Positions 57,222-64,000 of a stretch of DNA of 64,000 nt are shown one piece after another (the first letter of the stretch is position 1; the number at the start of each line of letters is the position of its first letter). Source of the DNA: Anopheles merus (Eukaryota; Arthropoda; Insecta; Diptera; Culicidae); the NCBI RefSeq assembly GCF_017562075.2, contig NC_054085.1:7062259-7126258 (forward strand), read 5' to 3'. Position numbers and translations under genes: made by a program. The notes beneath the pieces are model-generated. The model did not search any database and was not told the origin of the DNA. It was given only the letters and a program-made list of their open reading frames with translations.

Positions 57222-58236
57222 TCAAAAGCCGTTTTTAATTTTTGGGCTATGGGGCAAGAGTGCCAGCCATATGGGGCAAGACGGCCAACTGGATAAAATA
57301 AGCGAATTTCTTGGATAATTGAAGATTTTTACGTGTGATGCACTAGAATATGTATTGCTACATGGCTTGAGTCACCAATGAACCATTTTTGACCACCAAC
57401 TGTACTCCAATGTGGTTGATACTGGTCTGTTTTTTCGTGGTGAAATCCGTTCATGATATCCAGCACCATACCGCTGCACTCTAAAATAATGTTTACATTT
57501 TTGGATTTTTTAAATTGGATTTTTAGTGACAACAAAATATTTCACTTCAACTAGCTCAGCGAAAAATTTTACTCGGTTCTTTGTAATTATGTGTTTTGAG
57601 AGCTTATTTAGTATAAGTTGATTGGCTGTTTTTGAATTTTGCTAAACACTTCGCAAAAATGGATGTGCAATGGTAAGGTTTTGCAATAATCTTGACAGTC
57701 AAAGCATTAAATTCAATACTCATAACAGATTTAGAATAATAAAAGCAAATTCAGTTCTAATTCAATTCAAACAATAATACAAAATGTTTACTCGATTAAC
57801 AAACCAAAAGGTTAATCCGAACCAAAAGGTTGATCCGATAAACACTCTAAAATACATTCTGAGTAAGCAGATGAGCAGAATGAGGCCGATGGGTTAAGAG
57901 TCTCTATAATAACAATAAATCATTTTTGCCAAGGTACAACACTACCTGTAACTATGCATGTATTTTCTATGTAGCTAGTTTTAAATATATTGCGATAGCA
58001 ACTTACAACTTCCAAAAATTGTTCGAGATGCTGCTGCATGTCACTGATAACCCTATGAACTTTTGACACGTTTGCTACACAGACCATTTTGACTTTAGCC
58101 AAATTCGCGCAACTAAAGCAGCTTATCTAGACGAACAAACCAGCAATTCCCAAGTAACAAAATCGAGCGAATGCTTTCTCGCTCAGGTCAGGTTGGATGG
58201 TCTGCTGGGTAGAACGAGAAAATATACGACCTCAGC
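57222..58236. other. AT-rich repeat-prone stretch
   Basis: ATGGGGCAAGA occurs twice (near 57250 and 57271), and an imperfect tandem pair of about 19 bp, ACCAAAAGGTTRATCCGA, lies at 57801-57839. No gene was found. Confidence 0.45.
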
Positions 58237-58946
58237 ACGATTTTTCGACCCAAAACAATTTGATAGGCGCTCACGCTTTTTTGACAATAAAACTATCTCT
58301 TTTGTACTCTCACTTTTGTGTTCTATGGTACTATTGCTTATTTATTAACACATTAAAATATAAATTATAACAAATAAATATGGCACGTCCACGACACATG
58401 AAAAGATGGTCTGTTCTATCCGGACGGTTAATGATCTCTTTTCCTAAAACAATCTGCCGATCGTGTCCTGCATCGCACACATACCTCTACAAGATCCTCT
58501 ACAAAAAAACTGGCACAAACTGTCAATGCGAGCTGTCGAGCTCAGTGTTTAGTCTAGAACTTTTTTTGTAATAGTTCATACATAATTTTTTTATCATCCA
58601 AAGCATTCAACAGTTAAGCAATACGGCAAAGCCGTCCTTCCTGAATAAAAAAAGCATTCAACAACAACGATAGCTATTTACAATTTGCCAATTTTATTTA
58701 AATACTACGAGAGCATTGTTTTTTTTGCATTTTTCGGATATTCGAATGTTTCCGCAACACAATGCGGCGCGAATTGTTTTTCCATACACAGCGGAACGAT
58801 CGAATTTTTGTAGCATAGTAGCAAAGTAGCTTGTGTTTGTATTGGTATACTAGTTTTCGAAAAAAAAAGTAAAATGAATACATATGGCGCGAAAAAATGA
58901 GCATCAAATGACACCAACATGACAAACGGTTCGATCGAAAAATCGT
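58237..58946. mobile_element. TIR-bounded non-autonomous element (dispersed repeat copy B)
   Basis: A perfect 12-bp inverted repeat, ACGATTTTTCGA, bounds 710 bp (58237-58248 and 58935-58946). Internal blocks 58240-58275 and 58727-58818 recur in the repeat at 45301-45630. The interior has no transposase. The family is unknown to me. Confidence 0.5.
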
Positions 58947-59894
58947 ATTAAGTTCGATGATAGCTCAGATGATAGCGATGATTACAAATCGCTCGCACGA
59001 ATCAATCAACAAATCAACACCATGCATGTTTGGTGCTTTTTCGCTTTTCAAGGCTTTTTCAGACTTTTCTTTGGCACACTTCACTTACTTCTTCTTTAGC
59101 ACAATCAGACAAAAAAAATAATCCAAGGAGAAGCGCTCCTTTATCCTGATTTTCACTATAAAATGGTTCCAGAAATACTAGAAATGTAATTCTTGTGTAA
59201 CGATTTTTAGTTCTAACAACTGCCTTGGATACATTACCTACTGCATTTTGGTTTATTTGGTTTAGTTTATTTGAAAATTTGAAAATAGAGACTTTGAGCC
59301 AATTTGCCTCATTCGCCTCTTTCAATCTGTGGATTAATTCTAAGCTTAAAACTAACATTCTTCTTATCTCGCATGTTTCTCCCAAAGACATGTATTCGGT
59401 TTTTGCTAGTGAAATTACTTACTTCTCTGCAAGTGAATAACTAAGCACAGTTGCTTCCACACAAAATGTCCACCTTTTAACGGCAGGGGTAAACTCGGTG
59501 GGTGATTAGTATGTAACCCAAGCACGCAAAAACCACCGGCAGCATGTGTAATCTCAGCTCGCGATAACGTACTCTACAACCCAACTAACAAAATTAACAC
59601 ATTTTCTTGTTTTACCCAACAGACCAGCACACCAGCGAGAGTGAGAAAGCATGTTGATTTTATCACGTGGGATGCTTTCGCGTCGTACCCAATAGAGCAG
59701 TAAACCTGAAAGAGAGAGAAAACATCTTGATGTAGCTTGGGGCATTGCACTCCTTCCCATTTCATTATCTATTAATTTTGTTTATTATTTTATATTGTTT
59801 TACTGAGAATGGGGCCCTTTCCGTTGTATGTTCTTAGGATATAATAGCAGTTTTCGTGCAGCTTTCTAAGTAGGTATAATATACAGGTGGGCTT
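58947..59894. other. Gene-free stretch
   Basis: There are short frames only (for example 59059-59391, - strand), none recognisable. Confidence 0.4.
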
Positions 59895-60133
59895 ATCCCA
59901 AGGTGTATGAATTTATAAGGCTGATTTTTATCGCTTCTGCTTCTGAATGAAAATTTTAAGAGTGTTTTGAGTATTCGTCAAGCCTCAAGAAAGCTTGGTT
60001 GAACCAAAGTTTTCACCCATCCTGTCAAAAGTGATATTCAAATTTGGTTTTAAAAAATACTATGGGACTACCTGTACTACATACACTTTGATTCTAGATT
60101 CCACCACGTGATCTCTTAAATGCACCTTGGGGT
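59895..60133. mobile_element. Candidate MITE with CCCAAGGTG ends
   Basis: ATCCCAAGGTGTAT at 59895-59908 and the inverted ATGCACCTTGGGGT at 60120-60133 pair at 12 of 14 positions. They bound about 240 bp without coding sequence. True ends and target duplication could not be fixed. Confidence 0.3.
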
Positions 60134-60344
60134 AAATGTAAACAACACCGTGTTTTCGAGCAGGTACTCGAATCTAATTCTAGCTTTGAGGCTAGAATAA
60201 TCTAGACTGAAAATTGCAGGCTAGTTTTTTGTGTGGTTTTGTATGGAGTGTATACATGATTTCAGCCTTCAACTGTCAAACTCCATTCAAAAAAACTGAC
60301 TAGAATCGTGAAGGGCCCCAATATTACAAAAACATGCATGTTTG

Positions 60345-60431
60345 GTAACTACTTACTTACTTATCCGGCACTGCAACCGCATTGCGGTCTTGGACTCACT
60401 CGGCACTGCCTCAGTAGTGTCCGGAACCGGT
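60345..60431 (-). mobile_element. 5'-truncated non-LTR retrotransposon 3' end (copy 3)
   Basis: On the minus strand it ends in the same GGATAAGTAAGTAAG tail as copies 1 and 2, with the AAGACCGCAATGCGGTTGCAG segment before it. It is more diverged. A short duplication, ATGTTTG, lies on both sides (60338-60344 and 60432-60438). It is about 87 bp, the shortest of the three copies. Confidence 0.6.
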
Positions 60432-60439
60432 ATGTTTGT

Positions 60440-62236
60440 AAAACATATATTTATAATGCATTTCTGCTTTTCTATTCATATTCAATCAAAATAATCAGAA
60501 TCTTCCATGAATTACACAATTACTAATGCATTGAAGGCTGCCCATGAAAAAAATGGTTGTCATACATATTGCAAAATATGTAAAAAAAAGTATATGAAAC
60601 TCTAGAATTCCCATTTTTTCAAAAAAGTATATAAGTCTAGTGCCTTCATCTTTCATTCGAATCTAAAATTTTAATATCCATTACATAAAAAGTGAAAAAA
60701 GCTTTAAAATTAAAGGCTATCACTTCCCATACAAAATTTATGGGATACCCGGGTATGTCAGTCGTAGCGATAAGGGGTATCAAGAGAAACATAATTTAAA
60801 AAAAATCGGAAATTAAAAAAAATATCATACTCCCTAAATCAAAATGAAATTTTCAAAAGATAAGTGAAAAAATAAATAGCTACCATTTTTAAATAAAAAG
60901 TTTTATCAATTTGAAAATGAAAATCATACCCTGGTGTCCGGTCGTAGGTTAAAGGTGCTCTGAGTTTACATAGGCAACCGGAATGTTTTGCGTGTTTGGG
61001 TAATTTCGCTGAGATTTCCACTTGTTGTAGCCTTGTGGTAGGGGAGTCAAGATCGCAACAAATGTTGCTGAATGTGGAAATGTAACAGACATGGTCGGTT
61101 TTTGAGCTGTGGCGATTGAAACGAATTGAATCAAGCTTTTATTGTTGCATGGGAATGCAGGAAGGAAAGTGCAAAGCGAATATCAAAAGAAACATTGATG
61201 CCTTCGAACACCAGACAGATGATTCCTCAAACCCAATCAGTCTAATGATTGCTTACACTGCAGAGAGACTCAGATCAGTGATTTAATTGTGTATACCTGT
61301 GTGTATGTGTGTGTGGTACGTTTTATTGAGAGCATTCTGATTCTGCAGTTACTTTTACGTGAACGTAAAGCCGTCTTATGGAGCTAACTGGATCTGCAAT
61401 ATTTGGCATGAATTACACTAGGGCGTTAGCTATCTTAGATGCTTTTCTATGCGTTTTGCGTATTTGATTATGCATTACCGTACGCTTGCTTCCTATAGTA
61501 CGGCGAGCAAAGTTAGCGAGGTGAAAAGACAGTTCGCTAATGACACACGTCACTATAGGCTTATCTCGAACACTTCACAACAAACGAAGACTGTGCAACG
61601 GTGGTTCCCTTTTTTCATCAATAGCCCATTTTTATGAGATTACTGATGATAACGCCCATCGGGTGCCACGAGTTCTAAACGTTGTTGTTGTAACCCCCTT
61701 GTAACTGTTATGCGAGTGGAGCGGAGCGTATAGAAATCGGTAAAAATCATTACTATATTCACACTGAGGCTGATCGATTAAATCAATGAACAAAAAATAA
61801 TTGTGTATCGCGTTTTTTCACAAAGTGTGGCACTTAGTGGTGTGTGCGACCCCGAGTTTTTGGGGATAGTCCGGAAGGTACAAGAAGACGCAACACCTTC
61901 GATAGGTGCAAAACAACGCAAACGATGTCGACCAGATCTCGTCGCACCAACGGGTATGAGATGCTTAAAATTCTTGTACATAGTGATCCTATCCTACAGG
62001 TCTTCTAAATCTCGTGACATTTACGTGTCAAACCCGATTCTAAAGGCCATCGCCGCCTCCGTGCCATGGTAATGGTAGCTTTAGAAGCTTATGGATGTTT
62101 CCTGTTTATGTAAACGTCTATGTGAACTTGCTTAACATAAGGTAGGATAAAAGAGCAGGATTAACAGAAAAGAATTTATTTTGTCGGATTCTCTTTTCTT
62201 AGCTTGAACCATAAAAACTGCAGCGCTTGCCACAAC
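60440..62236. other. Gene-free stretch
   Basis: TACCCGGGTATGTCAGTCGTAG near 60746 and TACCCTGGTGTCCGGTCGTAGG near 60928 form an imperfect direct repeat. Open frames are short and unrecognised. Confidence 0.4.
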
Positions 62237-62238
62237 TA

Positions 62239-62790
62239 CAGTGGCCAGCAAAATAAAGTGTCCACTACTTAAAATTTTATATTTTTTTATATTTTTTCCG
62301 TAAAAAATGAAATTATTGCACTGCTTTATTTGTTGAAACATTGTTCGTGGTATCCTTACGAATGTGCAGTACCATACCATGATAAAAACGAGAAGTTTGC
62401 TTCAAGAAAAAATAGTTTATCCAAAATTGATCAAAATCACTGTGCCAAATTAAGGTGCCCACTTTATTCATTCTACAGAAAATATTTTTCTGAACAAATA
62501 TAACACCAAACTTATAAGTTATATGTGTTCCTCTCACATTCTTTACATGTTTGAGGATCTTTGGCGCGTTTTTACAATTTTTAAATGTGTATCTAGTTCT
62601 GCAGCTAGTTTTTGCATCTGGTTCTTCTCAAGCGTTATCCAGAGCTTTAAATTTAAGTTTATTAGTATGTTACACCAGTTGTATCCACCTTCGCACCTAT
62701 AATCTGCCACAAATTCTCGATGGCACCAAAATTTAGACTTTACCGAGGACATGCAAGGTGTTTTATATGATACCAATTGAGAAAAAAAAA
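62239..62790 (-). mobile_element. Tc1-like element remnant
   Basis: TA precedes CAGTGGCCAGCAAAATAAAG at 62239, a typical Tc1-like terminal repeat. A related inverted motif, GGTGCCCACTTTATT, lies at about 62454. On the minus strand 62543-62776 reads the C-terminal part of a Tc1-like transposase. The other terminus was not found. Confidence 0.6.
62543..62776 (-). pseudogene. Tc1-like transposase C-terminal fragment
   Basis: One minus-strand frame reads NFGAIENLWQIIGAKV (around 62686-62735), matching the (S)PDLNPIENLW.I motif next to the last catalytic residue of DD34E transposases. A neighbouring frame then reads LEKNQMQKLAAELDTHLKIV, like the family's C-terminus. A frameshift separates the two, and upstream catalytic regions are missing, so it is not functional. 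Confidence 0.6.
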
Positions 62791-63230
62791 TTCTATTGTT
62801 TGTTATATTGTTTGATAAATAACAATAAAAATACTGGTTTTGTGGTTGGGATTCTATTGCGATTCGATTGAGACAGGGATTGGGATTCGATTGATTTTAG
62901 GATTTGATTCCTATTATAATTGTAATAGTGATAGGATCACAATAGGATTTATCGAAATTGCAAAGATAGTGCGCTATTTGTTTGATGTGCAATAAATTAT
63001 ATTTGATGCTCATGAAAACAAACGTTTTTGATAACATTTTTCATGGGGTGAAACGTGGATAAATCGGACTTTAGGAGAAAGTAAAAGCAATCGATGAAAG
63101 AATGATGGTTGTTCGGATCTTTCCCAAATTATATATGTTAATCGCGGTGAATCCTTTTACAACTTTCTTTATTACTTCTGTTCGCTTTGAAGTTCTCCTA
63201 CGTTGTGAGTTACTAACCATACCCGCTAAC

Positions 63231-63721
63231 TGTTGTGTAGCAGCGTTACTATCTAACGATAACTGTCAAATTATTTGACTGCAAACTGCAATATTAGAAT
63301 GGATGAGCCAACCCGATCCAGCAGCGTTACAGTTAGATGGCGTGAGTTTGTTCAAACACATATATGTGAGAATCAGTTTTACACAAAAAGAAGAAGATGG
63401 GTAGCTTTAGTTTACTTCACTTTATTTTGCTCCATATTCGCACGTCCTTCACCTTCGACATTTCACGTTCATCTGCCCTCCTGACCTAGCAGCGCGCGCC
63501 GCTTAAATTCATTCTTTCGCCCAATCAGCGCTCGCTACGATATCGCTGTGGGCGATATCTCCCGTCTCTTTTCCCTACTTCACATATATACATAGGGACA
63601 GGCACAACGAGCGGCAATCAATCGCAAGATTACAAGAAAGGCAGTAATAATTTTTGAACCTTGTTTATAACGAACGTTAAAAATATTACTATCTTCACTC
63701 TCCTCTCGAAATTTTGCGACA
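63231..63721 (+). mobile_element. Candidate solitary LTR
   Basis: The stretch starts TGTTGTGTAGCAGCG, contains a TATA-like CACATATATACATAGGG near 63582-63598, and ends TTTTGCGACA. Length and layout suit an LTR of an insect retrotransposon, and TAAC lies near both borders. No internal retroelement sequence is present in the window. The borders are guesses. Confidence 0.25.
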
Positions 63722-64000
63722 GTAACGGTTTACCAGTTAACACTCACCAGCACCCAACTAGCAAATCTCACATCGATCAAACTAAACTAAACCAAACAAT
63801 GGTAAAATGGTAAACATTAATGTTAAGTAGTTTAACATGCATTTATTGCAACAACAAAGCAATGGATAACTAAATATGTTTTTTTTTCTTAAGATTTTTA
63901 CGTACAAGCAACCGTATTTCATATTCAACCCGCTGCAATGATCATTGTTTGCATATGCTGTATAAGTCTGTTGATATTGCACGCAGCACACGCCATCGGC
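63722..64000. other. AT-rich window end
   Basis: Nothing recognised. Confidence 0.4.

Overview
The window is nuclear DNA from an insect, most likely a mosquito of the Anopheles type. The three genes I recognise have Drosophila counterparts, their introns follow the GT-AG rule, coding exons are GC-rich against AT-rich flanks, and the repeats (a tRNA-derived SINE, truncated non-LTR retrotransposon tails, Tc1-like relics, MITE-like fold-back elements) resemble those of mosquito genomes. The species assignment is inference. Nothing bacterial, no CRISPR array, and no tRNA or rRNA gene was seen.

Layout. 1-1.3 kb holds a TIR-bounded DNA element with a retrotransposon fragment nested in it. 1.3-11.8 kb is gene-free. 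11.8-22.3 kb is dacapo (dap, + strand), a p21/p27-type CDK inhibitor with three coding exons; its last intron is 8.6 kb and splits the PCNA-interacting motif. 24.6-29.3 kb is a TRPC cation channel (Trpgamma type, - strand) with seven coding exons encoding 1318 residues and ending in Gly-Trp-Leu. dap and Trpgamma are convergent. 29.3-36.8 kb is intergenic, with a very GC-rich run of consecutive perfect hairpins at 30.05-30.25 kb, a full-length SINE and a decayed Tc1-like element. 36-56.6 kb is sqa, a myosin-light-chain-kinase-like gene (+ strand). It has a short first coding exon at 40.3 kb, a 9-kb repeat-bearing intron, six kinase and linker exons at 49.4-52.4 kb, and one large 3' exon at 54.2-56.15 kb. 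56.6-64 kb is repeat-rich and gene-free.

Every exon chain was built by hand and closes in frame: dap 789 nt, Trpgamma 3957 nt, sqa 3099 nt, each including the stop. No functional link between the three genes is visible. They act in cell-cycle arrest, cation entry and myosin activation respectively.

The strongest unexplained signal is the hairpin cluster at 30.05-30.25 kb. Next are two copies of a fold-back element built from modules of about 21 nt, and a Trpgamma-type channel carrying the C-terminal tripeptide known from the photoreceptor channel TRP.
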